A stretch of 57,412 bases of DNA from Phaeoceros laevis (GCA_049999765.1 JBNGIQ010009485.1:153384-210795), one strand, 5' to 3'. Positions 1-10,665 are shown, counted from the stretch's first letter. The notes: a model not told the origin generated them from the letters alone. Translations and numbers: made by a program.

Positions 1-390
1 GTAGAGGAAAGAAGGGTCAATCGACTACGTTTAGCAGTGTAGTAACGCATTTTTGTGGTTAGTAGCAGGTTCAAAGTCCAGATGAATGGTGTGAGGGGGG
101 GTTGGGGGGGGGGGGGCAAGAGAGGTTACAGAGAAGAAAGTGGAGAGAATGTCGTTGAAGACGCAATTCAGTAGGTAGAAGGAAAGCCTCAAATTCGAGG
201 GCCTCAGTGGAGGTGGTTCAAAACACATCAGAAATAGCCTTCCAGGCTAGACGTTGGACCCGCTGAAGATATAAAATATGTGTACGCCCTCCATTGTGTG
301 TGTTTAACCGGCGCCTTTTCATTATAAATACAATTGCATTTTACAATGACATTTTGCTTCAGATCTACTAGCGTGCATACAAGCTAGATC
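1..390. other. Intergenic, poly-G tract, no gene seen
   Basis: I see no convincing coding sequence here. A G-rich run with a T interruption at about 96-117 is simple sequence. The stretch directly adjoins the 3' side of the decayed LINE that follows on the minus strand, so part of it could be the 3' tail of that element, but no poly-A tail or target-site duplication is visible. Confidence 0.5.
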
Positions 391-1090
391 CTAAACCCGG
401 CCTGCAACACACCACCCGACCCTAGCGCCCACAAGATCTTCAGACATATAACCCGTAATTACGCTCCCACCTTGTGGCTTCTCCCGACGCGTGTAGCGTT
501 TTTGTCTTTTCCTCATAACTTTGTCACCCAAACACCCGGGACTTGTACGCCCTCCATTGAACCATACATTGCAACCATAATCAAGTTTAGGTGAAACAAC
601 AGTAATATACAGTTGTCGAAGGAGATTAGCTCTAAGTCCCCACACGGAATTACCGAGAGAGATAAGAGCTGACAAAACTTGTACGCATTGCAGAAGCTGA
701 AACCTGTTGCATATGGGTATTCCAAGTTAACTTGGAGTCCAAGTAGAAGCCCAAGAATCTGACACAATTTGAGGGAGTAATAAGGCAACCATCGGGTAGA
801 GATAGAGTACATTCCTTGGTCACTTCTTTAGGCTTGAGAGAGAAATGAATAAGCTCGAACTTGTTAAGATCAAACTCCACGAGGTGTGCGGCTACCTACT
901 CTGTAGCGACATGCAGCATGGCTTGAAGCTTTTTTGTGGATTTTTTACTTGAGGGAGCAATGGCATATGCCTGCATGTCGTCTATCCAGCCGGTGTCTCT
1001 CCACCCATAGATTGAAGTTGGTCTATAAGGTCCGAAGTGATGAATAGAAAAAGAATGGGAGAAACAAACAAACCTTGTGGGAGCAAGAGT
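391..1090 (-). mobile_element. Decayed non-LTR retrotransposon (LINE) reverse transcriptase
   Basis: Minus-strand reading frames carry consecutive pieces of a LINE reverse transcriptase, broken by frameshifts and stops. In protein order: QGLFVSPILF (about 1078-1049), matching the QGxPxSPxLF block; WIDDMQAYAIA (about 988-958), the catalytic xxDD box with W-I in place of the usual [FY]-[AV]; then VEFDLNKFELIHFS, typical of the segment after the DD box; VRFLGFYLDSKLTWNTHM, the 'lGv.lD..l.w..H' block; and LRQLYITVVSPKLDYGCNVW, the 'ly..v..p.l.YG..vW' thumb block. Order and spacing are right, but at least three frame changes make it non-functional. The sequence style resembles RT families with fungal-type spacing (Tad/I-like) rather than the commonest plant L1, but that is an impression only. 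No endonuclease or RNase H part was recognised. Confidence 0.8.
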
Positions 1091-1109
1091 GCCAAGACAG
1101 AAAGTGGAA

Positions 1110-1141
1110 GACCCATTATATTATATTAAATTATATTATAT
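1110..1141. repeat. AT-rich simple repeat
   Basis: A run of TTATATTA-type units of about 30 bp lies between the LINE remnant and the foldback element. It is low-complexity DNA with no visible coding role. Confidence 0.6.
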
Positions 1142-1171
1142 TGCATCTGAGGAAGTAATTATAGTATTACG

Positions 1172-1257
1172 AGTATGTTAAAGGAAGCCGGGAGCACTGG
1201 GTTATGGCATTAGCACGGGTAATGCTACCCAGTGCGACCGCCTTCCTTTAACATACT
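1172..1257. repeat. Inverted repeat (foldback) with about 31-bp arms
   Basis: Arms at 1172-1202 and 1227-1257 are near-perfect reverse complements (few mismatches), separated by 24 bp. Both arms contain the string TTAAAGGAAG or its complement, which recurs at the ends of the larger foldback immediately downstream, so the two hairpins appear to be built from related terminal sequence. This looks like a small MITE-like or nested foldback element. No transposase is present and no target-site duplication is evident. Confidence 0.75.
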
Positions 1258-1444
1258 TAAAGGGAAACGGCGAGTTATAAAGCCCGCGCGAGCCCCGGGA
1301 TTATGAGCATAATCCCGCGACTTACAGGCATAATGTGCTACCTGGCGTTGGTAATGTGCTAGCCGGCGTTGGTAGTAATGTGCTACCCGGCGCTCATAAT
1401 CCCGAGGCAAGCGCGGGCTTTATAATAAGCCGGTTTCCTTTAAG
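1256..1444. repeat. Larger foldback element with about 53-bp arms and internal tandem repeats
   Basis: Arms at 1256-1309 and 1392-1444 are reverse complements with a handful of mismatches; both begin or end in CTTAAAGG and contain a GC-rich core (AAAGCCCGCGC). The 82-bp loop holds about three copies of a roughly 22-bp unit centred on TAATGTGCTA followed by CCGGCG-like sequence. The first bases overlap the right arm of the preceding 1172-1257 hairpin. The likely interpretation is a non-autonomous foldback/MITE-type element. Confidence 0.75.
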
Positions 1445-1531
1445 TAATAGAAAGGTATGAGAAAATATCTCCTTGTTGGATCTCTAGATTCCAAATACGC
1501 ATGCCCAAAAAATGACTCCAAAGAATGATAG

Positions 1532-1631
1532 NNNNNNNNNNNNNNNNNNNNNNNNNNNNNNNNNNNNNNNNNNNNNNNNNNNNNNNNNNNNNNNNNNNNN
1601 NNNNNNNNNNNNNNNNNNNNNNNNNNNNNNN
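1532..1631. other. Assembly gap (100 N)
   Basis: Exactly 100 N residues, the conventional placeholder for a gap of unknown size. The flanks both carry GATAG, so some repeat may have prevented assembly. Distances across this point are not reliable. Confidence 0.99.
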
Positions 1632-1958
1632 TGATAGTATCTATGCACGTCATAATTTGCATATGAGAGAATCCATTGCCTCCTAAATTCTACATGAGAG
1701 AATTCATTTTCTCCATTGAATTTTGTATTTGTATGGTCAAATGTGCTCATAGTTGTTGAACCAAAAAATGACTACAATTTTATATTTGTATTTAAGTGTT
1801 CTCATGTGGAATAGGTAAAGCTCTATCATACTCATGTCATTAAATCAATGGAAATGTAATTCTATTGCATGTATACAAAGTTCAATGATGAGAAATTTAT
1901 GAATAGCTTTTTACCAATATACAAGGTGGTTCATGTACGATAAAGCATTTATTTTTCA
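1632..1958. other. AT-rich intergenic, no gene seen
   Basis: AT-rich sequence after the assembly gap. I see no conserved coding segment, RNA gene or clear repeat. Confidence 0.4.
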
Positions 1959-2393
1959 ATGGCTCTCTATTGCCTCTTATTCAACATTTTCTATTTCAGG
2001 TGCAATTTAGCTTCAAAAGAAGTAGATGCTTCCAACCATGTTGTTCCAAAGTCAACCTTACGAAGTGAGATGCATACCCAATCTGTTGGTGTATTAACAA
2101 ATGCAGCAAATAGTGATGCTCCAGTACTTATTTTATGTCCTTGCAAAGCAGTGGAAGACCCGGCACAAGCAGTGTGTCCGCCCAAAACGGTAGATATTTG
2201 TGATTGCTTAGCTGCAGTAAATACAAAATGGGCACTGTGGCCAGGTTTTCTTATGGAGTGGCCATCCCCAATATGTAAAGTTAGTGAGTTTGGACCTTCG
2301 CAGTGCTATCAAGAAATAGGGGGTCCTCTTCTTGCACCAGTTTTTGTGTGTGATTGTCCTTTCAATTGCAACAAGTGTCTTCATGAGATTTAG
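1959..2393 (+). CDS. Hypothetical cysteine-rich ORF, 144 aa, doubtful
   Basis: An ATG-initiated open frame of 144 codons. I do not recognise the product. It has several cysteines in CPC, CDC and CxxC-like spacings (LCPCKA, DICDCL, CDCPFNCNKC), which could mean a metal-binding or disulfide-rich protein, but these are short patterns of the kind chance can give. A plausible 3' splice site (ATTTCAG before 2000) lies inside the frame, so if real it may be an internal exon beginning near position 2000 and not a complete gene. It sits among repeats close to an assembly gap, which favours a transposon-derived or spurious frame. Confidence 0.2.
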   Translation: MALYCLLFNIFYFRCNLASKEVDASNHVVPKSTLRSEMHTQSVGVLTNAANSDAPVLILCPCKAVEDPAQAVCPPKTVDICDCLAAVNTKWALWPGFLMEWPSPICKVSEFGPSQCYQEIGGPLLAPVFVCDCPFNCNKCLHEI

Positions 2394-2650
2394 ACCTAGT
2401 AACAACTATGCTGGGGAGTGGATGATGTTGGCTGCCGTCGACCAGTTTGCTACCAAAATGTTGAGAGATTCGAAGCACTACACCAAAGAAGAAGAAACAG
2501 GAGAATTACAAGAAATAGGCCATGCAGGAGAATTACAACATGAGTCGTTGTTATGGACATAGTTGTTTCATGAAATGACAATCAGTTTTTTAATTATGGG
2601 GAATTACCTACCCTAATATTGACATGTAACAACGCGTGGTAAATGGTAAA

Positions 2651-2810
2651 CAAGGTGACATAGATGTAGTTTCTATTCTTCATTCTCTTTGGATTATTAC
2701 GTGTGTTCATACTAGGTCAGAGAGGGTGATCAAGGTAACATAGATGTAGTTTCTATTCTTCATTCTCTTTGGATTATTACGTGTGTTCATACTAGGTTGG
2801 AGAGGGCGAT
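2651..2810. repeat. Tandem duplication, 80 bp x 2
   Basis: Positions 2651-2730 and 2731-2810 are about 94% identical by eye, differing at a few bases (for example CAAGGTGACA against CAAGGTAACA). No coding content is recognised. Confidence 0.9.
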
Positions 2811-3820
2811 CTCCCTGCATGTAGCAGCATAGGCTATCATTACCACCTATGACTTAGTTAGGGCCGCTTTCCATGTGGGTTTCGGTTTCCCTTTTTACTA
2901 AAAATGGGTGCGAGCGAATCCCCCGGGGCCGAAGATCCACTTTTCGTTCCCCCCCCCCCCAATTTCGTAAACTCTGACAGCTTTTTCGTGTGAGTGGGCA
3001 TATGCCGTGCCCGCTCGCCTAACACATGGCCTTGCGGCCGCCAATCCGCCGGACGCGCTAAGCCAGTTGCCCCGATAGTTGGGCCTTTTATAATGCGAGA
3101 AGGCCTTTTCCCGTCTGTGACATGGGAAGTCCAGGTCTCCTCCGTAAAGTTTACGGAGTGGCACATGGAAAGCGAACCTAAGGGATTGTGTGGCTCAGTT
3201 AGGGATTGTGTGGCTCTCTGCTTAGCACAGACGGCGAGACTACTTAGCATTAGGAAAGGGATGGGAGCCGAGCCTTACTTTGTACTGCAAAGAGTGCCAA
3301 TCCGCCTACTAACCTAGGCATCCATGTAAAGGCGTGCTTGATTCCCATGTGGAGTCTACAACCTGTTCTTCTAGTACTACTAGGGGGTTTGCAAACCAAA
3401 TACTCTTGTTTGCGGTTTGCAACTTTGCACATGGATTGCTAACTTTGCTAATAGCAACCCAAGTACTGGGTTCGCTAAGTTAGCTAGGTTAACCAATGAG
3501 TACTACTATAAGACTACGACCCATCGCTGAGTTGACCGCTTGCGAATGTGGGCGTAAACGGAACGGCTAACGGGGTGCGTTGTACGGTGTAAAATTGTGA
3601 ACGGATGCATGGATGTCCATGGATCATGGAGACCTGAGCGACCGCGCAGTTTGCAGGCTGCTTTTCCGCCGTGGCTGTGCTCTCCGTGCATTTCATGCAT
3701 TTGTGCGGGTTGTAGAGGCCTAGGCCATGGGGGCCATGGGGGCCATGGGGGCCATCGAAACTCGGTGGCCCTCGCATGGCTGGAACGAGGTGATGGAGAG
3801 TGATACGCGCCGCTCAGGTA
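2811..3820. other. Intergenic, simple repeats, upstream of PPR pseudogene
   Basis: No gene supported. It contains a poly-C run at about 2949-2960, a 16-bp direct repeat (AGGGATTGTGTGGCTC) at about 3181-3215, and a short GGGGGCCAT iteration at about 3726-3756. Overlapping open frames here encode low-complexity or compositionally odd peptides with no family resemblance. Confidence 0.5.
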
Positions 3821-6800
3821 ATGGCTGCCAACCCGTTTCAGCTGGATTTCGGACTGATCGGCACGTTGACTACCGGTTTGCGATTTATCTCCCGACTGCG
3901 GCCCTTGCAAGCACTACCACCTGAGACTGATGGGTTTGAAGCCCTTGGCCACCTAGCAGAGAGGGTGTGGTGCGGGAAAAGCCAAGCATCCTTTGAAGCT
4001 TTGAAGATGAAGGATTGCTTTCAGACGAACCGGAGAACTTGTCATGGCAAGGACTTTTCTCTAATCCGTCGCACTGGTGGGACAACAGACGGAGCAAGCC
4101 GACCCCCAGGCATCCTGATTTTAGGCACAAGAAGACCAAAGTCGGCCTCTGGCTAGATCATAGGCACAAGCCTTCTTGGGTGGACTCACAGCTAGCCATG
4201 CTGGACGCTGGGAAAGAAGGACCTTCTGTGTACGTGTCCACCCTAGCTCAAGGGCATGAAGCTGTTGGCAGGTTAGCTGTGCATAAGGACCATTTGGAGC
4301 TTGGACGTGCAGAAAACTGTGTGAGGATGGACGGATTACTGACGCTGTGGATGCGTTGAACCTTCTGGTGCAGCGAGGATGCTACATACCCAACAGTCTC
4401 TTCTACCGTGTCATCAAGGGGTGCATCGCACGCAAGGACCTGGCTCTGGGCAGACGCATTCATGCTCTCACTGTTGAGAGTGGGTATGAAGGAGACGCAT
4501 TCTTGGCCACCCACCTCATTGGTCTCTATGCTTCGCACGGGAGGTTGGAGGAAGCAATGCGAGTCTTTACCAAGGTCTCTACACCAGACGTCTACAACTG
4601 GGCTAACATCATCTTCGCACATGCTAGACATGGAGAGGCTGCACAGGCTATTCAATTGTATCGTCAGATGTGCCAGTCAACTGTTCAGCCCGACAACCGC
4701 ATATATCTAGCAGTTCTTAAAGCTTGTGCAACTGCGGGAGATTTAGTTGCCGGCAAGGAGGCCCATGGTCATGTTTTAGCAAGTCCAGGAAAGCCAGATA
4801 TGTTTGTTCAAACAAGCCTACTTGATATGTACGCAAAGTGCAAGAGGTTAGAGGATGCTCGCAGAGTGTTTGACAGTCTTCCAGAGAAAAATGTGGCGAC
4901 ATGGAATGCGATGCTTGCAGGCTATGCCCAGCAGGGGATGGGTCTGGAAGCCATCAGTCTCTACAATGGTATGAAACAGGAGGGCATCTCTCCAGATTCT
5001 GTTACGTTTGTATGCCTCTTGCAGGCATGTGCAAGTGTAGGTGTAGCAGCTCTGCAGGAGGCAAAGGAGCTCCATGCACAGATTGAAGAACGAGGACTAC
5101 AAGATGACGTGGTTCTTGGTGGCAGCTTGGTTAACATGTATGCAAAGTGTGGTTGCCTGGAGGATGCTCGCAATGTGTTTGATAGACTTCCAGAAAAGAA
5201 CGTGGTGACATGGAATGCGATGTTTGCAGGTTATACTCAAAAGGGGATGGGTCAGGAAATTCTTACTCTTTATGGTACTATGGAACAAGAAGACATAACT
5301 GCACCGAATTCTTTCACATTTGTGTACCTCCTTCAGGCATGTGGGAGCGAAGGAACCCTGCCTCTGGGAAAGCAGCTCCATGCACAGATTGAGGAACGGG
5401 GTTTGCAAGCTGACGTGGTGGTAGGCAGCTGCCTGATTGATATGTATGCAAAGTGCAGTAGCTTAGATGATGCTCGCGCTGTGTTTGTCCAGACAGAGAT
5501 GTGGTGACATGGAATGCAATGTTTGCAGGTTATGCTGAGCAGGGGATGGGCCAGGAAGCTCTTACTCTTTACAGTAGTATGCAACAAGAAGGCATTGGGG
5601 CCAATTCTGTTTATATGTCTCCCTTCTGCAGGCATGTGCAAGTCTAGGTGTAAGTGTAGGAGCTCTGCAGCTGGGGAAGCAGCTCCATGCACAGATCGAA
5701 GAACGAGGGTTGCTAGATGACGTGGTTCTAGGTGGCAGCTTGGTTAACATGTATGCAAAGTGTGGTAGGTTGGAGGATGCTTGTAGAGTGTTTGACGGAC
5801 TAACGGAGAGAAATGTGGTGACATGGAATGCGATGCTTGCAGGTTATGTCCAGCAGGGAATGGGTCAGGAAGCCCTAAATCTTTACAGTAGGATGCAACA
5901 GGAAGCCACAATGCTTCCAGATTCTGTTACGTTTGTATGCCTCCTACAGGCATGTGCAATTGTAGCAGCGCTGCCTCTGGGAAGGCAGCTGCATGCACAC
6001 CTTAAGAAACGAGGATGTCAAGCTGATGTAGCTGTCGGAGCTGCATTGATAAATATGTACGCAAAGTGTGGGAGCATGATGGATTCACGGCAGGTGTTTG
6101 ATTCATTGCCTCACAAAACGATTGAGGCATGGGGTGCACTGATTGGTGGATATACCAGCCAAGGGGATAGTGAGGTTGTGTTTGACTTGTTTGACAGAAT
6201 GAGACTGGAGGGCATACAGCCAGATGGCATCACGCTTATTAGTGTGTTGACAGTGTGTAGTCATGTTGGTCTAGTGGACAAAGGTCGAAAGTATTTTGAG
6301 GCCATGGCAACAGACTATGGAATCACTCCAACTGTAGAGCACTACACAAGTATGAAGGATCTGCTGGGCCGTGCAGGTCATCTGAACGATGCACTACAGA
6401 TGGCCAAGACCATGCCTTTTCCACCAAATGGTGCAGTATGGCGCACCCTGTTAGGCGCTTGTCGGAAGTGGAACAATGTTAAGATTGGGCAACAGGCTTT
6501 TGAGCTTGCAGTGAGTGTGGATGGACAGGATGCCGCGTCTTACGTGTTGATGTCCAGTATTTGTGCAAGCACCCGGATGGGCGAGAAGGCGGAAGAGATC
6601 CAGGCAAGGAGAGTCACGTCGGAGGCGTGGAAGAAGCAAGGCCACAGCTGGTGGACTGACATGGGTGGAGTGGTGCACACATTCGGAGTTGGGGACAAAA
6701 AGCATTTGGAAAGTGAACGGATCTAGCAAAGGCTGGGCAGCTAGCCCCGAAAATGATGAAAGAAGGGTATGTTCCGGATCGCCAGTCGCCTTTGCAGCTT

Positions 6801-7030
6801 AGTCCTGATGGTGAGAAGGAACCTGTGTAAACCGGCTTGTGCTCTGGACAGGACACTCGAGGGGTGAAGCCCACTACCACACGTGTGGTGAAATGTCTTT
6901 GAACGAGCTTGGATTGTCCCACAGCCCAACTTACATAGTCTACTGAAAGTTGTAAGGCGAACTAGAATCTGCCAGGATGCAAGTCGCCTCCATGTGGACA
7001 AGGAGGGAAAAGCTTCGCGTGGGACTATTG
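3821..7030 (+). pseudogene. PLS-DYW pentatricopeptide repeat pseudogene (tandem copy 1)
   Basis: This copy aligns along its length with the intact PPR gene at 7936-10488, so it is a tandem duplicate. It starts at ATG 3821 (MAANPFQLDFG, against MLQLQLIAASPFLLDFG). The frame shifts near 4015-4030 and again near 4230-4345. Positions 4347-5507 read an uninterrupted PLS array, then a deletion of about 7 bp near 5488, judged against neighbouring repeats, gives an early stop. Another shift lies near 5605-5630, after which 5710-6726 reads PLS and E-type motifs to a stop after VGDKKHLESERI. The former DYW domain is still visible to about 7030 (WDYW against GDYW) but holds stops, frameshifts and a damaged CSCG. 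It has five internal PLS triplets against three in the intact copy. No intron can restore the frame plausibly. It is an RNA-editing factor gene that has decayed. Confidence 0.9.
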
Positions 7031-7935
7031 GCACGTAATTCTAACAGAGCCGTAGGCGGATCTCGGCTATGGCTTGGTGCTAGAAGCGCTGCGTCAAGTA
7101 CCGGTAAGTTGTGTTGGGCACGGCAAGAGCTGGGGCGTGCGAAGCAAGCAAACTAGTGCCGAGGTGCTCAAAGTGGGCTGGATCCGATCCTGTGGATGTG
7201 GCCAATGCGCGAAGCTGGTAGATGTTTGCGAGCTGCCTGCTTCAGCAGGTTGTGGTTTTGAAATGCCAGACTTCTCTGGGATGCCGTGGCTTTGAGTTTT
7301 GCAGATATAGCAGCGCGGTATAAGGCGCATTGAGCAAGTGTCGGTGGCTGTTACCATCATCTGTAAAGCAGGTTGCCAGAGTCTCGGACGGTTGATCCTT
7401 TGGAAGTAGATTGTAGTAAATCGGAGAGGCTTGTATTATAGTAAAAGTTGTACCCAGTGTCCTGACCAATGCTGCCAATACTTCTTACAGGAAGGCTCCG
7501 CTTCTTCGGGCTCTCCCTCTTTCACTACAATGCGTGCTGCTACGTGCAACTCCAGGTTGCATCATCTCAGATTGAAGATGTTGTGTGGTACCTGAGCAAG
7601 CTGCTCATTTGCTCAACCCTCAATCCGCCAGCAGGCTTAGCTGTCCAGGGTTTAGGCCTTACACGTCAACGGTCAAAGCATGATGATGCCCTGCTTTTCC
7701 CGTGATGAGAGATTTCGTTGCTTGTGTCGGTACACAACGACATATTGGTGGCAAACTGCAATTGTCATTGTTTGTGATCGAGCAAAACGGATCACAGCGG
7801 AGGTGTGTGCAAGTGCGTATTTTGCAACCGCTGAGGTCGCCGTCTGCATTCTGGATTCCGAACGATTGAGGGTTTCACTTTTATTCATACATCAAGCCTG
7901 CGTATAGCCGGAAGGAGACTTGATCGCTGAGAGTG
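7031..7935. other. Intergenic between tandem PPR copies
   Basis: No coding family recognised. This stretch must include the promoter and 5' leader of the intact PPR gene. Short ATG frames at 7469-7705 and 7680-7907 show no resemblance to known proteins. Confidence 0.4.
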
Positions 7936-10488
7936 ATGCTGCAGCTTCAGCTGATAGCTGCCAGCCCGTTTCTGCTGGATTTTGGGATGTCGGCCCAGGC
8001 GTTGCCTGACTGGTGGCCCATAATCTCTGCACCGCGGCGCAAGCAAGGACTAGTCACTGACTTGAGCCACCTAGCAGGCAATGTGTTTCGTGGGAATAGC
8101 CAAGCATCTTCTAATGCGGAAGGACTGCTTCCAGGAGAGCAGCAAGAGGTCTTTTGGAAATCGTTTTTCTCTGATCAGACACAGTGGTGGGACAACAGAC
8201 GGAGCAAATTGACTTCCCGGCATCCTGATTTTAAGCACAAGAAGTCGAAGATTGGCCTCTGGCTAGACAATCGGCACAAGCCTTCTTGGGTGGATGCCCA
8301 GCTAGCCGCATGGGACGCTGGGATGAAGACGCATGAGGTCCATTCAGAGCTTGGACTGTGCGGGAAACTGTGTGAGGAGGGACGGATTGGTGACGCTGTG
8401 GATGCGTTGAACCTTCTGGTGCAGCGAGGATGCCATGTACCCAGCAACCTCTTCTATCGTATCCTCAAGATGTGCATCGCACAGAAGGACCTTGTTCTGG
8501 GAAGACGCATTCATGCTCTCACCATTAAAGGTGGGTATCAAGGAGACGCATTCTTGGCCACACACCTCATTGGTCTCTATGCCTCGCATGGGAGGTTGGA
8601 GGAGGCAATGCAAGTCTTCACTAAGGTCTCTACGCCAGATGTCTATAACTGGGCTAATATCATCTTTGCTTATGCTAGGCAAGGAGAGGCTGCGCAGGCT
8701 ATACAATTGTATCGAGAGATGCGCGAGTCAACCATTCAGCCCGACAATCGTATTTATTCAGCAGTTCTTAAAGCTTGTGCCACTGCAGGAGATTTAGTTG
8801 CGGGCAAGGAGGTGCATGCTCACATTCTTGCGAGTCCAGGTACGCCAGATCTTTTTGTTCAAACAGGCCTGGTTGATATGTATGCGAAGTGCGGGAGCTT
8901 AGAGGATGCTCGCGTAGTGTTTGACAGACTCCCCCACGGAGATGTGGTGGCTTGGACCGCCATGATAGCAGGTTATGCCCAGCAGGGTATGGGTCAGGAA
9001 GCCCTGACTCTTTACAATCGTATGCAACAAGAAGGCATAACTGCTCCTGATGCTTTCACATTTGCATGCCTCCTGCAGGCATGTGCAAGTGTAGGTGAGG
9101 AAGCTCTGCATCAGGGAAAGCAGCTCCATGCACAGATTGAAGAACGGGGTCTGCAACATAACGGAGTCGTAGGCACGTGCCTTGTTGATATGTACGCAAA
9201 GTGCGGTAATGTAGAAGATGCTCGCAGAGTATTTGACATGCTTCCCCACAGAAACGTTGTGACTTGGACCGTGATGATTGCAGGTTATGTCCAGCAAGGT
9301 ATGGGCCAAGAAGCCCTTAATCTTAACAGTAGTATGCAACAAGAAGGCATCACCCCTCCAGATACTGTGACATTTGTGTGCCTCCTACAGGCCTGTGGGA
9401 TTGTGGCAGCCCTGCCTCTGGGAAAGCAGCTGCATGCACAGATTGAGCAGCGGGGATTTCAAGCTGATCTGGTTGTGGGAGCTGCTTTGGTAAACATGTA
9501 CGCAAAATGTGGAAGCATGGTTGATGCACAGCAGGTGTTTGATTCATTGCCTCAGAGAACCATCGAAGCATGGGGTGCACTGGCTGGTGGATATACCCGC
9601 CTAGGTGATAGTAAAGTTGTGTTTGATTTGCTTGACAGGATGAGAGTGGAGGGCGTACAGCCAGATGGAATTGCGTTTCTTAGTGTGCTGACAGTGTGCA
9701 GTCATGCGGGTCTAGTAGACAAAGGCAGAAAATACTTCCAGGCAATGAAGACAGATCATGGCATCAGTCCAACCGTAGAGCACTACACATGCATGATGGA
9801 TCTTCTGGGCCGTGCAGGTCATCTAGACGAGGCGCTCCGGATGGCCAAGACCATGCCTTTCCCACCTGATAGTACAGTGTGGCTCTCGCTACTAGGCGCT
9901 TGTCGGAAGTGGAACAACATTGAGATTGGGCAGCAGGCTTTCGAGTTTGCAGTGAGTGTGGATGAAAAGGATGCCGCATCTTATGTGTTAATGTCCAACA
10001 TTTATAAAAACGCTCAAATGTGGGAGGAGGCAAAGGAGATGCAGGCAAGGAGAGTGAAATCTGGTGCATTTAAAAAGCCTGGCCAGAGCTGGTGGACTGA
10101 CATGGGTGGGGTGGTGCACACGTTTGTGGTTGGGGACAAGAAGCATTCCGAGAGTGAAGGTATCTATGCAAGACTGGATCAACTAGTCCCCAAAATGAAG
10201 AAAGAAGGGTATGTGCCTCATCTTCATTCCTCGTTGCGGGACATACCTGATGATGAGAAGGAAGCTGATTTGTGTGGGCACAGTGAGAAACTGGCTATTG
10301 CCTACGCTTTGAACAGGACACCCGAGGGGACAACCATACGTGTGGTGAAAAACCTGCGTGTATGCGTGGATTGTCACACCGCCACAGCATACATATCGAA
10401 AGTAGAAAAGCGAACTATTATCTGCCGGGATGCAAGTCGCTTCCATGTCTTCAAAGAAGGAAAATGCTCGTGTGGGGACTACTGGTAG
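7936..10488 (+). CDS. PLS-class DYW pentatricopeptide repeat protein, 850 aa, intact
   Basis: Single-exon gene, the usual form for this family. ATG 7936 is taken as the start; the GTG just before it is not a eukaryotic start. PPR proteins of this class bind organellar RNA sequence-specifically, and the C-terminal DYW domain is the cytidine deaminase for C-to-U editing. A PLS array with repeated units such as MYAKCGSLEDARVVFDRL runs from about residue 180 to 640. E-type motifs follow at about 645-755, with the PG-box written GQSWWTDMGGVVHTF. The DYW domain spans about 758-850 and keeps HSE near 782, CVDC near 811, and the terminal HVFKEGKCSCGDYW. All zinc and catalytic positions I can see are present. 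The N-terminal 30-40 residues could be an organelle presequence; plastid or mitochondrion cannot be decided. The neighbouring copy at 3821-7030 is its decayed duplicate. Confidence 0.95.
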   Translation: MLQLQLIAASPFLLDFGMSAQALPDWWPIISAPRRKQGLVTDLSHLAGNVFRGNSQASSNAEGLLPGEQQEVFWKSFFSDQTQWWDNRRSKLTSRHPDFKHKKSKIGLWLDNRHKPSWVDAQLAAWDAGMKTHEVHSELGLCGKLCEEGRIGDAVDALNLLVQRGCHVPSNLFYRILKMCIAQKDLVLGRRIHALTIKGGYQGDAFLATHLIGLYASHGRLEEAMQVFTKVSTPDVYNWANIIFAYARQGEAAQAIQLYREMRESTIQPDNRIYSAVLKACATAGDLVAGKEVHAHILASPGTPDLFVQTGLVDMYAKCGSLEDARVVFDRLPHGDVVAWTAMIAGYAQQGMGQEALTLYNRMQQEGITAPDAFTFACLLQACASVGEEALHQGKQLHAQIEERGLQHNGVVGTCLVDMYAKCGNVEDARRVFDMLPHRNVVTWTVMIAGYVQQGMGQEALNLNSSMQQEGITPPDTVTFVCLLQACGIVAALPLGKQLHAQIEQRGFQADLVVGAALVNMYAKCGSMVDAQQVFDSLPQRTIEAWGALAGGYTRLGDSKVVFDLLDRMRVEGVQPDGIAFLSVLTVCSHAGLVDKGRKYFQAMKTDHGISPTVEHYTCMMDLLGRAGHLDEALRMAKTMPFPPDSTVWLSLLGACRKWNNIEIGQQAFEFAVSVDEKDAASYVLMSNIYKNAQMWEEAKEMQARRVKSGAFKKPGQSWWTDMGGVVHTFVVGDKKHSESEGIYARLDQLVPKMKKEGYVPHLHSSLRDIPDDEKEADLCGHSEKLAIAYALNRTPEGTTIRVVKNLRVCVDCHTATAYISKVEKRTIICRDASRFHVFKEGKCSCGDYW

Positions 10489-10574
10489 GTGATGGCTACC
10501 AGGGTTTTCTGAGGGTCTATCGCTGCTTGGTGTGCCGTGAGCTTGCCAGAAGGTCCCCGATCTGAAGACACGTC

Positions 10575-10665
10575 GTCGACGGACATACCTGAACATACCT
10601 GATGACGAGAAGGAAGCTGAGTTGTTTGGACCTACTGTCATCGCCTTCTTTATGCTATGACAGTG
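10575..10665 (+). pseudogene. Scrap of a third DYW domain
   Basis: The stretch encodes DIPDDEKEAELFG followed by a degenerate VIAFFML, matching DIPDDEKEADLCG and IAYAL of the intact gene's DYW domain (about 10241-10310). The nucleotide match is strong for about 40 bp and then decays. It is either a small local duplication of the DYW coding region or the last remnant of a third tandem PPR copy. Confidence 0.7.

Noticed and set aside
5480-5630. Introns in PPR copy 1 that would rescue the frame
   Set aside because: The breaks are small indels inside conserved repeats with no donor or acceptor pair of plausible length, and the intact copy has no intron.
7933-7935. Start of the intact PPR gene at GTG 7933
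   Set aside because: A nuclear plant gene would use the ATG at 7936.
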